DNA of 64,000 bases from Paraspadella gotoi (Eukaryota > Chaetognatha). Below are positions 10,034 through 22,507 of this stretch, in pieces. A program made the position numbers and the translations under genes. Within the stretch, counting starts at the first letter, position 1; each line of letters opens with the position of its first letter. Location: contig CM119265.1 of NCBI GenBank assembly GCA_051294375.1, positions 28,743,359-28,807,358 on the forward strand, given 5' to 3'. A model generated the notes under the pieces. That model made no database searches and was not told the origin of the DNA. It saw only the letters and a list, made by a program, of their open reading frames with translations.

Positions 10034-10390
10034 ATCTCTATCTTCATCCCCCTCCCTTCCTCCCTTCCTCCCTTCTTCCCTCACCTTCCTCCCTTCCTCA
10101 CCTCTATTCTCCTCCCCCTCCCTCCTCCTCCTGCTCGCGTTCCAATTCTCAGCCCAGACACAGTCAGCACGCAAACTTTTTCGTGCGGCTCCACCCCAAT
10201 GTTGTTCTTTCTTCTTCTTTTTTTCTCTCTTCCCCCTCTTATCCGTCCCTTTCGTATATCTTTCCTCCCTTTTCTTCCTCCACTATTCCTTCCCTTCCTC
10301 CCTTTTTCGCTTATTCATTGTCTCCCTTTTCCCTCCCCTATCCCGTCCCCTCTTTTTCCGTTCCTCCCTGTTTTTGCTACTTCATTCTAT
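10034..10390 (+). repeat. Pyrimidine-rich low-complexity tract
   Basis: CCCTTCCTCCC and TTTTCCTCCC motifs without a stable period. The 129-residue plus frame (10006-10395) is Ser/Pro/Leu/Phe-rich for this reason. Confidence 0.7.
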
Positions 10391-11655
10391 ATTAGATGCA
10401 GCGAAACGTGCGCCTCGATGGTTACAACGCGATATACCAATCGCACCGCGTAAGATTTCGCGGTCGCCAGGATCTTAATCTTGACGCTCGGACAGTATTT
10501 CATCCATTCTCCTTGTTTCTAGGTGTTTTCAGGGCCATAAACTCTGAATATTATACAACCTTCATCTACTTCTTATTTTTTTCTTGTGATCCCTCCCACC
10601 GGTGGGGTCTTGGTTTTTGTTTTTCTTTTGTTTTTTTTTTTTTTTTTGCACTTATCCCCGAAATAGGTTTGCGGTGCTCTATTTTTCCGAAAAGTCTGTA
10701 CTCCATTCCCTCTTGTTTCCCTTTTCGCTATCCATTTGAATCATAAATCTTCCTTATACCCAAATATTATTCTCTGGATGTGCCTAATTCTTAACATCTC
10801 GCGTTTTGTAATCCAAATCCCTTACCTCTTAATCACTCTACATTCCCCTGAACCCCTACTCCTTCTCTTCAATACGTCTCTAACCCTTTCCAATTTTTAA
10901 TCTTTTACCTTTTATTGACATACATAAGGATTATTCTATGCCTTCGTGGATTAATCTTTGATTCTTTCTTCCGTCTGGCGTGACAGGAAGGTCCAAAAGG
11001 AGCGCCATTTTGTACAATTTGTTCTGGTCGCTAAAAAGATCGGACAAAGCGACGGCCGCCACTCTGGTCTTCCTACCTCTCCCTCTCTCTTCTGCTCCCT
11101 CTCCTCTCTCTCCTCGGCTACATACTCTCTCATCTCATCTCTCCTTCTGGACATCTCTCTCGTCTTATACATGCTGCTCTTCTCCTCATATTTCGTTCAA
11201 TATGTCTCTCTAGAAAATATCATTTAATAAAATCACTCTCTACTGAACGCAAAAATTACAATATCTACCATTTGACACACATGATTCGATTATCTCCTCT
11301 TACAATCTCTGTCTCCCCTCCCATGTGTCACCTCTGTTCTCCTCGGACTCTCTCTCGTCGCCGTCATCCACCGCGCCATCCTCGCCACAATCCTTGTTCC
11401 GGGCCTCCGACTCACCCTTTCTCGCGTCCCTTTGGTCTCTCCTCACCTCCGTGCGAAAACGAGTCCGGGTGGTGAATTGTGCTTCTCCTTGTCTGGGCTG
11501 GAATGGTCTCTCTCATCGATCGTGCGTTCTTCTCACGACAAATTTCAGAACGTGTGACGGGATTAGCAGACATCCACGAGACGGCCATCAGTCCACTACA
11601 ATCCCTCTTTGTCTGTCTTTTCCCGTTCATGTTCGTCGTACTTAGGCCCGGCTGC
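10391..11655. other. Unassigned mixed sequence, no gene recognised
   Basis: Moderate complexity with short CT tracts (11080-11165). A minus frame at 11412-11711 (99 residues, Arg/Ser-rich) and a plus frame at 10396-10746 (116 residues) are the least repetitive frames but match no family I know. CGCCATTTT occurs at 11003-11011. Confidence 0.45.
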
Positions 11656-11659
11656 CGTT

Positions 11660-11800
11660 CCGGTCGTCGTCGTCGTTTCTTTTGGTCATTTCTTCCCATT
11701 CCCGCGAACAAATTAAAAATTCCATTTCGTTGCGGATCAATTAAAAAACAACTTTTCTTTTTTATTTATTTCCTGTTTTTTTTATTTTTGTATAATCTGC
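11660..11800 (+). repeat. Direct repeat D, copy 1
   Basis: A CGTCGTCGTCGTTTCTT run, then CCCGCGAACAAAT, AAAATTCCATTTCGTTGCGG and AAAAAACAACTTTTC. The same order recurs at 14365-14490. Confidence 0.8.
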
Positions 11801-12900
11801 GATTTGATGTATTTTTATTCATTTTAAGTACCCTCTTGCTCTAAAATAAAAAATTGTAGCTAGGAAGGGAGGAAAAGAGCTCAGGAGAGGGTTGGCCAGT
11901 TATTGTGATATTAGATTGTTGTTTGAATATTATACAGTGGATTATCATACAACTATCGATCAAAGCATATTTTTCGCGTTACTTAAGAGCGACACTCTTA
12001 CATTTGGAATCCATAAAGCGGGAATTTTGACGCGCCATGACAAAGCAGCGTGACGCAGAACGGGTCAACCGCCGCACGAGCTAGTCCCTCGCTGAGGCCA
12101 GGCCCGGGAATCGCCGGGTCTTGCGAAACAGAGGCCAAACACTCAAAGCGCAAAATTCCCCTAGAAACAGTGGCATGAGGGCACTTAGGAAAAGAGAATA
12201 AGATTCATTACACCGCTAGAGAGGTAGGGAAACGTGAACGGGGTAAACGTAAGATGTGTGTTTTTTTTTTTATCGAATATTTAGGATATCGAGTAAATGG
12301 AGAGATAAATACAACTGATATGAAGTATATTAGGTTTTTTGATCAGGCTCTGGAGAAAATACAGACGAATAGTGGGAAAAATTCAATTTATTAGATTTAG
12401 TGCACGCAAGAGAATGGCACATCGTTTCTATGGTATCTCATGTCACTCGTCGCAGGATGAACAGAACTTAGTCCCACGTCGCGTATAGTTAACGTTAGCG
12501 CCACATTTTTTTATAGAAATCTTAAAGGTGTGAGTTTTGACCGATTTTCTATGTTCAATGACTTTTTAATGTCTGACCTACCACAGAGCTGGTCCATGTT
12601 GATTGTACATTTCTCAATTTCGCAATAAATCCCACCCACGACAGTGCCTGGATCTGACGGTTTACTCCCATAAATTCTGACGGTATTAGGGCTGTAGTTT
12701 GTTCCATGTTTTTTATTTTTAACTTATTAGCTTGTGATTATTTACTCTTTGCTGATCATTTATATCCTTATATCAATTCATATATTTTTTCTGAACTGAT
12801 AGAAAGCATTTGTTTGTTTTTCAGCAATCTACGTAAGACAAGGTTCAGTAACATTACTAAGTACGAAGATCAAGATATAAAAAAAAGATAAAGAAAATAA
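11800..12900. other. Unassigned sequence with a small GC-rich patch
   Basis: Mostly AT-rich. At 12018-12130 the GC content rises, with GCGGGAATTTTGACGCGCC and a short CCCGG...CCGGG stem-loop near 12101-12116. I see no gene, rRNA or tRNA in it. Confidence 0.45.
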
Positions 12901-12906
12901 GTAATA

Positions 12907-13173
12907 TTGAAAACACATAGTGATCTGCTTCACGCAAGTGTTCTTGGTCGGGACCGCCTCACTCGACATACATCAGAAGCATCTCGAAGAGTTCATCTTT
13001 TACCGACCTGTCGTCCTGGAACCGACTTCACCTGGCCTTATCTACGAGTTCTCGTCCTCAGCCGCAATCTGAATAGCACGACTTTATTTCACCCTGCAAA
13101 TACCGCTATTTCCTCCGAAATATTCGCCAAAAATAGTGAGAATGCCGGCTCAACGAGGTATAGTACCATATAA
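12907..13173 (+). CDS. Unassigned 88-residue open frame
   Basis: ATG to stop, 88 residues, beginning MKTHSDLLHASVLGRDRLTR. Its amino-acid composition is ordinary, unlike most frames here, and it does not lie in a simple repeat. I recognise no domain, signal peptide or membrane segment. It could be a chance frame or a fragment of an old transposon. Nothing nearby (promoter, splice sites, second copy) supports it, so it is listed only as a candidate. Confidence 0.12.
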   Translation: MKTHSDLLHASVLGRDRLTRHTSEASRRVHLLPTCRPGTDFTWPYLRVLVLSRNLNSTTLFHPANTAISSEIFAKNSENAGSTRYSTI

Positions 13174-13399
13174 TAACGCGATATTTACAAGACGTAACTT
13201 TTTTATCATCCAATTCCGCTTACCGTGACGACACACTCTCCCTCCACCTGTCAGTGAATCACTATAATCATCACCTTTCATAGTTCTATCCATTGCCATC
13301 AACTTTTATAAAAAAAATACGAACCAAGAACGTGCAAATTACGACTCTAAATTATATGAACAGATCCGCACACTCCGAATTATTGGACAGACAGTATGC

Positions 13400-13745
13400 C
13401 GCGGATCGCAAATCGACGATCACAACCGCTCAACTCAACCACAACTTGTTTACCCTCAACCAAACAACCAAGAGATCTCAACTCAAATAGGTACAACCAT
13501 CACCAAGGAACTAACACCACACAACAAGGAACAACCTATGACAACAACAACAAGTGGCGACAACCAACTAGACAACCAATAGGACACAACAAAGACAACT
13601 ACGATGGTAAAACAAGGACTAACCAAACTGTCTCTAAACAACCAAACATACATAGGACATATCAACAAACAGCATAACTATACCAATGACAACTACGAAA
13701 CTATACAAATTAACAACTATCACTAACAAAGGACACACCAAGGAT
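13400..13745 (+). repeat. Degenerate AC-rich array (GGACAACAA family), copy 1
   Basis: Strand-biased A+C-rich sequence with ACAACAAGGA, CAACCAAACAACCA, ATGACAACTACGA and CATACATAGGACA motifs. The same motifs in a similar context occur at 14948-15360, so the two are related arrays and not random AC-rich DNA. Confidence 0.65.
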
Positions 13746-13840
13746 CTCAATTCCTCCCTTTTTCCTATTCATTTTTTCTCCCTTTCCTCCCTTTCCTCGC
13801 CAGGTTTAAATCATCATTCCTCCTTTGTTTTTCTTTTTTC

Positions 13841-14187
13841 NNNNNNNNNNNNNNNNNNNNNNNNNNNNNNNNNNNNNNNNNNNNNNNNNNNNNNNNNNNN
13901 NNNNNNNNNNNNNNNNNNNNNNNNNNNNNNNNNNNNNNNNNNNNNNNNNNNNNNNNNNNNNNNNNNNNNNNNNNNNNNNNNNNNNNNNNNNNNNNNNNNN
14001 NNNNNNNNNNNNNNNNNNNNNNNNNNNNNNNNNNNNNNNNNNNNNNNNNNNNNNNNNNNNNNNNNNNNNNNNNNNNNNNNNNNNNNNNNNNNNNNNNNNN
14101 NNNNNNNNNNNNNNNNNNNNNNNNNNNNNNNNNNNNNNNNNNNNNNNNNNNNNNNNNNNNNNNNNNNNNNNNNNNNNNNNNNNNNNN
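13841..14187. other. Assembly gap (347 N)
   Basis: Pyrimidine-rich sequence on the left, (CT)n on the right. Confidence 0.99.
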
Positions 14188-14364
14188 TCTCTCTCTCTCG
14201 TTCATTATCTTTCCCTGCACCTGTCACTCGTTTGACTTCGCTCCACCGCGCATCTCCCAATCTTTTCCCTCACCTCACCTTTCTCCCTTCCATTCGTCCT
14301 CACCCCGAGTCGGTGATTGTCTTTGGGTGAGTTCTCTTGCCAATGAGGACCACGCCCACTACAA

Positions 14365-14490
14365 TCGCTCGTCGTCGTCGTCGTCGTCGTCGTCTTTGGC
14401 ATTCTTCCATCCCGCGAAAATAAAATTCCATTTCGTTGCGGAAATAAAAAACAACTTTTTCTTTTTATTATTTCCTTTTATTCTTTGAAT
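14365..14490 (+). repeat. Direct repeat D, copy 2
   Basis: A (CGT)n run at 14368-14394, then CCCGCGAAAATAAAATTCC, ATTTCGTTGCGGAAAT and AAAAACAACTTTTTC. Diverged copy of 11660-11800. Confidence 0.8.
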
Positions 14491-14549
14491 CTCGTGTTTT
14501 ATTTTTAGCCTCTCGAAAAAAATGGGAAGAGAAAAGCGGTTGGAAGTTA

Positions 14550-14665
14550 GGAAGATGAGGATATAAACAGTGGGAGGTTAGGAATAGGATGACAAAGAGA
14601 CGGTGGGAGGTTAGGAAGAGAAAGATATTAACAGTAGGAGGTAGGAAACGTAAGGTGGGTAGAAA
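14550..14665 (+). repeat. Degenerate minisatellite, GTGGGAGGTTAGGAA core
   Basis: Three to four copies of a G/A-rich unit of about 35-45 bp with the core (A/G)GGAGGTTAGGAAGA and spacers containing GATATTAACAGT or GATATAAACAGT. Confidence 0.7.
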
Positions 14666-14947
14666 AAGGAAATAAAGAATGAGAGAATAGTGGAATCAAT
14701 TAAGAGCAGATGATCAGTTAACGCAATTATTATTTTTTCATAATATTTGTTTACTTTTTTCACCGAATTCTATTTATAGCTTAGTTTTTCATTTTTTTGC
14801 CACTAGGAGGCGACAGAAAAAAACATTTGCTTCACAGCAAGGCGCTACAAAATACACTGTGGTTTCAGCCATGAATATCTCATTATTATGCCCAAGTTAA
14901 TTATTCCATCTTTCACTGTGCTGTGAAATTAACATCCCTTTTAGTCA

Positions 14948-15360
14948 ACTTTAAAAAAAACAAGAACAACAAGGACAACAAGGACAACAAGGACAACAAC
15001 ATTAGGACAACTATACATACTTAATCAACAAGGACAACAGGAATCATCAAGGGACAATTTTAAAAAAAACCCCAATAAATAAAGAGACAAACTACGATGA
15101 AAACAAGGAAACATACGTACAACACACAACAAGTATCAAAATTAACAAGTACAGAACAATGACAACTACGACTCAATAACATACATAGGACAACAAAGGA
15201 CAACAAGGTACATACAAAGACAACTATCGGTGGACGACTGTGGACACTGATATAGCAACAAGGGACGACAATCTATAGCACATAGTGTGAACATTACATA
15301 ACGCCAACATAAATGGACACGACGTACAACAAGTGACCTAACGGACGACAACAATGACAA
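14948..15360 (+). repeat. Degenerate AC-rich array (GGACAACAA family), copy 2
   Basis: Starts with a fairly regular 9-bp repeat (ACAAGGACA, 14962-15000) and decays into ACAAC/GGACAAC motifs. It shares AACATACATAGGACA and AATGACAACTACGA with 13400-13745. Confidence 0.7.
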
Positions 15361-15470
15361 CAGCCGATGGAGACGGTCTCTCGAAAAGAGAACTTGAGCG
15401 AGAAATCTTAAGCCATCACCATGGAAACACCAGGGAAAGGATTTGGTCGTAAGAGAGTAGAGATAGTGTC

Positions 15471-15596
<126 letters not shown>

Positions 15597-15774
15597 TGGC
15601 AACGGATTGGCGTCTCTATCTCTATCATTGTCCGGATCTTCGTCACTTTTCTTCTTCGCTGATTTCGGCGGAATTAATCGATTCACTTCATCAATTCTTT
15701 TCTTTTCTTTTCTTTTCTTTTCTTTTCTTTNNNNNNNNNNNNNNNNNNNNNNNNNTCTCTCTCCTTCTCTCTCT

Positions 15775-15775
15775 C

Positions 15776-15810
<35 letters not shown>

Positions 15811-15867
15811 ACGCGCTCTCTCTGTCCCTTTCTGAATCAGGTCAATACGAGCGTGACACTGGAATTC

Positions 15868-15902
<35 letters not shown>

Positions 15903-16314
15903 GGAAAGAGGAGAGAGAGACTGTCGGCCAATTCGACCGAAAAAATCAGTCGATTTTCTTTAATCCGGATTAAGATTAAGGAAAAAAAAATTTGAAATTA
16001 AATCGGATTAAAAAAAAAAAGAATTTTTAGCTTTTTTTTGTTCCACAAGAGGAAATATAGGGATTAGTTATTCATGATCTTATGTTTTGTTTAGGTGTTT
16101 ACCATTTCAGATTTTTAAATTAATCATTTCAAGACATTAAAATTAATTTAAAACATGCATAATTAAACAAATAGTAGATAAAAAATATCAGTCAATAAAA
16201 TTAGATTTAATTCCTTAGAATACAAAAAAAAATTTTAAAAAAATGGAAACCAGAAAATATTTACTTGACTTTCTAACCCTTAGGTCGAGACAGTTTGATA
16301 AACATAAGCGACAG

Positions 16315-16357
<43 letters not shown>

Positions 16358-16450
16358 AGAGAGACGAGACGGAGAGAGATGAGCAGAGAGAGAGACGAAG
16401 AGAGAGATGGAGAGAGTTTGAGCTTCAGCCTTTTAATACGCGCAAGGTAA
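15775..16450 (+). repeat. Repeat A, copy 1
   Basis: Landmarks: CTACGCGCTCTCTCTGTCCC, GTCAATACGAG, a GA tract, GTCGGCCAATTCGACCG, TTTAATCCGGATTAAG, TTTTTTGTTCCACAAGAGG, AATTAGATTTAATTCC, then a GA tract (16318-16420). Copy 2 in the same orientation is at 21895-22533, and an inverted partial copy is at 22559-22904. The short frame starting METRKYLLDFL is part of the repeat and appears in both direct copies. Confidence 0.85.
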
Positions 16451-17344
16451 CGAAGTAACAATTCCTAGAAAACATATATCACGGGTTTATTGTGAAATTT
16501 GTGTAGAGAAAATAAAAAAAGAAACAAAGAACAACAAAAAAAAAAAGAAAAGAAAGAGAACTAGAAAAGATGAAATCGACAAAAAGTCGATCTACCCAAT
16601 CTTTTTTACTATAATAAAACTAATATCTATCTATTCTCATAAGCCTGATTAATGATGACGACGCGACGACACAATGAAGACGGACTTCAACTCTTCCCTT
16701 ATCGAATGCTGTGAGGAACTGGGTCAACTTAAGCTAAAATTCTCTCATTGGATGTGAGGAACTGTTGAGAACGGATTTCAGAAGCGGATTCTGAGAATCG
16801 GATTTTTAAGTTTCGGAAAAGAGATTTTAAAATCGGACTTAATTATGAGTAGTATTTTAGATTATCTTGAAATTATATTTGATTTTATTTATACAGCAAT
16901 AGCTATTCACAGGACAGATTTTTAAACGTTATTAAAAAATCAGATTCTAAGAATGTAATTATAATAAGTAAACGTTTAGGATATAAAATTTAGAACTTTA
17001 GTAGCAGAAAAAAATTACTATTCGTATATTCTCAACTCCCGAAATTATTTAGCCAAAGAAATATTGAACTTAAAAGTCGAAAAATAAAAATGAAAATAAA
17101 CTAAAAATCAGTTTTCTACTTAATCTTCTCACCGCCTGGAAACCATAATGAGAAAATAAAAAAGGACCTTCGGCTTAACTTCCTTTTTAACCATAGGGGA
17201 ACGGGAGAGAGAAAGAGAGAGAGGAGAGAGAGAAGAAGAGAGAGATAGATAGAGAGAAGAATCTAAAAAACACCAGAAAAAACGAAGAAAGTTTATCTTT
17301 AAAATTTTTAAGTAAAATGTTTGCGTTTATTAGGTGAAAAGAAA

Positions 17345-17740
17345 AAAAATGTGAGAAGGAAAATAAAGAGGGGGAAGAGAGGAAGGGGAGGGGGAAGAGA
17401 AGGAGCGGGGGAGAGAAGAGGGGGGGAGGAAGAGAGACGGGAAGAGGAAGAGCGGGGCGGAGAGGAAGAGCAGGAGAGGAAGGAGCAGGGGAGAAGGAAG
17501 AGCGGGGGAGGAGAGCGAGGGATAGAAGGACGGTGGGAGAGAAGAGCGGGGGAAGGAAGAAGCGAGGGAGAGGAGGGGGAGAGGAAGAGTGGGGGAAGGA
17601 AGAGAGAGGAAGAGGAAGAGCGCGGGGAGAGGAAGAGTGGGGAAGAAAGAGAAGGGAAGAGGAAGAGCGGGGGGAAGGAAGATCGAAAGGGGAGATGAGG
17701 GGGGTGAAGGATGAGCAGGGGAGAAGGAAAAAGAGCGAAG
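17345..17740 (+). repeat. Purine minisatellite, GGAAGAGCGGGG core
   Basis: A degenerate array of 13-18-bp units built on GAGAGGAAGAGCGGGG, all purine except the C of the core. Its inverted counterpart is at 20480-20890. The long frames on both strands (Arg/Glu/Gly-rich; Pro/Ser/Leu-rich) are translations of the array. Confidence 0.85.
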
Positions 17741-18009
17741 CAGTTCACGCGCTTGTAAAAATTTATCATGAACTGTTTGAATTGCATGAAAAGATAAATT
17801 GAATTTTGTCATAACCTTATTATTTTTCCATCATTAATCTTATTATCTGTAAAGAAATATGTTGCCCTCAATTTTAATTTTTTATTTGTTTTTATGCTTC
17901 TGTTTCTTTCCATGAAAAACTTTTTCTCCGCGTATCTTTATTATGTTTGCTGCGAAAATCCATGATTTACATATTTGCGGTTTCCCGCCACTGCATTTGT
18001 TTAGGAGAG

Positions 18010-18023
18010 AGAGTAAAAGAGAC

Positions 18024-18097
<74 letters not shown>

Positions 18098-18112
18098 AAG
18101 AGAGAGAGAGAG
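18010..18112 (+). repeat. (GA)n microsatellite
   Basis: Near-perfect GA run within the left IR1 arm. The partner CT run is at 20091-20205. Confidence 0.97.
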
Positions 18113-18268
18113 AGAATTAACAAGAAATCACAGATTTTAAAAAAAAGTCCTTAACACCAAAGTAAAAAAAATAGATAAATGACGAATTTTGACGCGTCAC
18201 ACTTGGGTCACGTGATTGTAGTGAAATGCTGAAGGAGAGGGAGAGAGAGAGAGAAGAGAGAGAGAGAG

Positions 18269-18317
<49 letters not shown>

Positions 18318-18571
18318 GAGAGAGAGAGAAGAGAGAGAGAGAAGAGAGAGAGACAGTGATCAGTGAAGAGAGTCCAAATGAATCACATAGTGAAAGGAGA
18401 CTCGATGAATCCGTAAAAGTGAAATTGGGAAAAGTGAAACTACAGATTTAAAATAAAATGTATATTAACCTCATTGTAATTTAGATTAAAAAAACAATTT
18501 ACAAAAAAGGGTACATTTATTAATTTTTTAGTATTTTTTTGTTATAACAAAATATATATATATCTTTTCCT

Positions 18572-18660
<89 letters not shown>

Positions 18661-18850
18661 GACAACGCCACTAACGCGTCATGGACTGACTGTCACTCTC
18701 GCTACGGTTCATCGCGCTCACGTCATATGTCTATTCCTCGTCGTCGTCATAGTCGTCGTCGTCGGATCGTCGTCGTCGTCATCATCTCTTACTTTCGACT
18801 GGATGACGTCATTGGAGGGAAAAGGAAATAGTGAGGGGAGATGGTAGAGC

Positions 18851-18859
18851 GATTCTTGT

Positions 18860-18936
<77 letters not shown>

Positions 18937-19286
18937 AAGAAAGAAGAAAGACAATGAAAGAAAGAAAGAAAGAAGAAAGAAAAAGAAAGAAAAGAAAAAA
19001 GAAAGAAAAAAGAAAGAAAATTTACCAAAAAAATTTAGCCTTTCTTTCGAGCTCTCGGCATCCGATTGGTACGCAACTCCTGACAAGGCCTGTCACGTAT
19101 CCCAGTCGTTCACGTGACTGGGCGTGACACTTGCGTGACAAGGTCCTGTCACGCATTCGGAGGTGGTTCACGTGACTGGGCGTGAACGGACTGGGTGAAA
19201 ATCCCGTTACGACTTCTCTTGTCATCGGCCAAAGAAAGGCGAAAGAGTCTAATGAAGAAAATCACCTCGATCTCTCCTCTCTCTCT

Positions 19287-19319
<33 letters not shown>

Positions 19320-19339
19320 CTCTCTCTCTCTCCTCTCTC
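18851..19339. other. Spacer of IR1 with GA/GAAA tract and 57-bp tandem repeat
   Basis: Left part is a GA tract (18862-18930) grading into GAAA/GAAAA (to 19020). The middle (19020-19260) is not self-complementary. It holds two copies of a 57-bp unit (19082-19195), each with GACAAGG(T)CCTGTCACG and TTCACGTGACTGGGCGTGA. Two perfect CACGTG E-boxes lie at 19111-19116 and 19169-19174. The right part is a CT tract (19270-19345). Confidence 0.75.
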
Positions 19340-19572
19340 TCACTATTCCTTTTCCCTCCAATGACTCATCCGAGTCGAAAAAAGTAAGATGATGGACGAC
19401 GACGACGATGACGACGACGACGACTATGACGACGACGACGATGCACCAATCGCGTTGAACGCGATGAACCAGGAAACGAATCATCATCATCGACGCGGCG
19501 GTACGTGCGAGTTGTCAGAGAGAGAGAGAGAGAGAGAAGAATCAGAAGAGAGAGAGATGAGAGAGAGACGAT

Positions 19573-19610
<38 letters not shown>

Positions 19611-19863
19611 GAGAGACGAGAGAGGAGAAAGAGAGAGAGAAAATATATATATATTGATTAAACAAAAAAATACTAAAAAATATTAATGAAAAATGTACCC
19701 TTTTTTTTAAAATTGTTTTTAATCCTAAATTACAATCGAGTTAATATACATTTTAATTTTAATCTGTAGTTTCACCTTTTTCCCAATTTTCACTTTTAGA
19801 TTCATCGAGTTCTCCTTTCCACTATGTGATTCCATTGGGACTCTTCACTGATCACTCTCTCTT

Positions 19864-19894
<31 letters not shown>

Positions 19895-20120
19895 CTCTCT
19901 CTCTCTTCTCTTTCTCTCTTCTCTCACTCTCTCTCTCTCTCTCTCTTTCCCTCCCTCTCGTCTTCACATTTCACTCAATCACGTGACCCCAAGTTGTATC
20001 GTGACGCGTATCAAATCTCTGTCATTTATCATTATTTTTTACTTTTGGTGTTAAAGGACTTTTTTTAAATCTGTTGAATTTCTTGTAATTCTCTCTCTCT
20101 CTCGCTCTCTCTCTCTTCTC

Positions 20121-20181
<61 letters not shown>

Positions 20182-21850
20182 CTCTCTCTCTTTTACTCTC
20201 TCTCTCTTAAACAAATGCAAGTAGGCGGAAAACCGCAAATATGTAAATCATGGATTTCGCAAGCAAACATAAAAAGATACGCGAAAAAGTTTTTCATGGA
20301 AAGAAAACAAAAGCATTAAAAAACAAATAAAAAAAAAATTAAAATTGAGGGCAACATATTTCTTTACAGATAAATAAGATTAATGATGGAAAAATAATAA
20401 GGTTATGACCAAAATTCATTTTATCTTTTCATGCAATTCAAAACAGTTCATGATAAATGTACAAAAGCCGTCGAACTCATCTCCCGTCTCTTCCTTCTCC
20501 CCCTGCTCATCCTCACCCCCTCTCATCCTCCCCTTCGCGTCTTCCTCCCCGCTTCTTCCTCTTCCTCTCTCTTTCTTTCCCCCCACTCTTCCTTCTCCCC
20601 GCGCTCTTCTCTTCCCTTCTCTCTTCCCTTCCCCCCACTCTTCCTTCTTCCCCCCACTCTTCCTCTCCCCTCGCTCTTCCTCTCCCCGCTCTTCTTCTCC
20701 CACCGCTCTCCTATTCCCCTCGCTCTCTCTCCCCCGCTCTTCTTCTTCCCACCGCTTCTCCTCTCCCCTCGCTCTTCCCTCTCCCCCCGCTCTTCTCTTC
20801 CCTCTCTCTTCCTCTCCCCCCACTCTTCCTCTCCCCCCCGCTCTTCCTCTCCCCTCCCCCTTCCTCCTCTTCCCCCTTATTTTCCTCTCCACATTTTTTT
20901 CTTTTCACCTTAAATAAACCGCCAACATTTTTTTACTTAAAAAATTTTTAAAGATTAAACTTTCTTCGTTTTCTGGTGTTTTTTTAAGATTCTATCTCTC
21001 TCTATCTATTCTCTCTTCTCTCTCTCTCTCTCTTTCTCTCTCTCCCCGTTCCCCTATGTTTTAAAAGGAAGTTAAGCCGAAGGTCCCTTTTTATTTTCTC
21101 ATTATGGTTTCCAGGCGGTTGAAGATTTAAGTAGAAAACTGATTTTTAGTTTATTTTCTTTTTATTTTTCGACTTTTAAGTTTAATATTTTCTTTAGCTA
21201 AATTAATTTCGGGAGTTGAGAATATACAATAGTAATTTTTTTCTGCTACTAAAGTTCTAAATTTTATATCCTAAACGTTTACTTTATTTAAATTACATTC
21301 TTAGAATCTGATTTTTTTTTAATAACGTTTAAAAATCTATCTGTGAATAGCTATTGCTGTATAATAAAATCAAATATAATTTCAAGATAATCTAAAATAC
21401 TACTCATAATTAAGATCCGATTTTAAAATCTCTTTTCCGAAACTTAAAATCCGATTCTCAGAATCCGCTCCTTGAAATCCGCTTCTTAAAATCAGTTCTC
21501 TTCACATTCCAACTCGAGAGATTTTTAGGCTTAAGTTGACCCAGTTCCTCCCACGCATTCGATAAGGAAGAGTTGAAGTCGTCTTCATTGTCGTCGTCGT
21601 CGTCATCATTAATCAGGCTTAGAATATTATTGTTATTACTTATTAGTAAAAAATGATTGGGATTAGATCGACTTTTTGTCGATTCACTCTTTCTATTCTC
21701 TTTCTTTCTTTCTTTTTTTTTTGTTTCTTTGTTTCTTTCTTTTATTTTCTCTACACAAAATTTCACAAAAATTCCCGGTGATATATTTTTCTAGGAATCT
21801 GTTACTCGTTACTCTTCGCGTAATTAAAAGGCTGAACGCTCAACTCTCTC
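19340..21850 (-). repeat. Right arm of large inverted repeat IR1
   Basis: Reverse complement of 16450-18850. It carries the matching ACG tract (19395-19445), GA and CT tracts, the pyrimidine minisatellite (20480-20890), the CTTCGGCTTAAC landmark and the end GTAATTAAAAGGCTGAACG. It ends in a CT tract (21845-21925) that joins directly to repeat A copy 2. Confidence 0.85.
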
Positions 21851-21894
21851 TTCTCTCTCCTCTTTCCTTCTCCTCTCTCTTCTCTCGCATCTCT

Positions 21895-22447
21895 CTCTAT
21901 CTCTCTCTCTCTCTTTTCTCTCTACGCGCGCTCTCTCTGTCCCATTTCTGAATCGTCAATACGAGCTCGACACCTGGAATCAGAAAGGATCAGCGAACGA
22001 GAGAGGAGAGAGAGGAGAGGAGAGAGAAGAGAGAGACGGAGACAAGAGGAGAGAGAGACTAGTCGGCCAATTCGACCGAAACAATCATTTCAGTTTCTTT
22101 AATCCGGATTAAGGTTAAGAAAAAAAAATGAAATTACGGATTAAAAAAAGAAAGAATATCTTAAGCTTTTTTTGTTCCACAAGAGGAAATATAGGGATTA
22201 GTATTCATTATTCTTATGTTCTCTTTTTAGGTGATTTACCATTTCAGATTTTATTAATAAATTAACTCATTAATTAATTCAATTTAAACATGCCATATTA
22301 ACACAATAGTAGATACAAAATCAGTCAATAAAATTAGATTTAATTCCTTAGAATACAAAAAAAAATTTTAAAAAAATGGAAACCAGAAAATATTTACTTG
22401 ACTTTCTAACCCTTAGGTCGAGACAGTTTGATAAACATAAGCGACAG

Positions 22448-22507
<60 letters not shown>

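Larger units (their letters stand above)
16450..18850 (+). repeat. Left arm of large inverted repeat IR1
   Basis: Pairs with 19340-21850 in reverse complement. Paired landmarks: CCTTCGGCTTAACTTCCTTT (17167) with AAGGAAGTTAAGCCGAAGG (21066); CTTTCCATGAAAAACTTTTT (17906) with AAAAAGTTTTTCATGG (20286); a (CGT)n block near 18735 with (ACG)n near 19395. The arms diverge by substitutions and many small indels. Contents: GA tracts, a purine minisatellite (17345-17740), long GA runs (18010-18112, 18238-18352) and a CT run (18575-18660). No gene is seen. Confidence 0.85.

Noticed and set aside
14560-14660. GGTTAGGAA repeats as degenerate telomeric TTAGG
   Set aside because: Units are 35-45 bp apart with other sequence between; there is no run of TTAGG.
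17308-17812. Long frames on both strands (up to 160 residues) rich in Pro/Ser/Leu or Arg/Glu/Gly
   Set aside because: They are translations of a purine minisatellite and are open on both strands at once, as low-complexity DNA allows.
16450-21850. Missed sequencing-adapter hairpin as the cause of the large inverted repeat
   Set aside because: That artefact gives arms with almost no spacer; here about 0.5 kb of non-complementary sequence separates them. It remains possible for the joins at the 25-N gaps.
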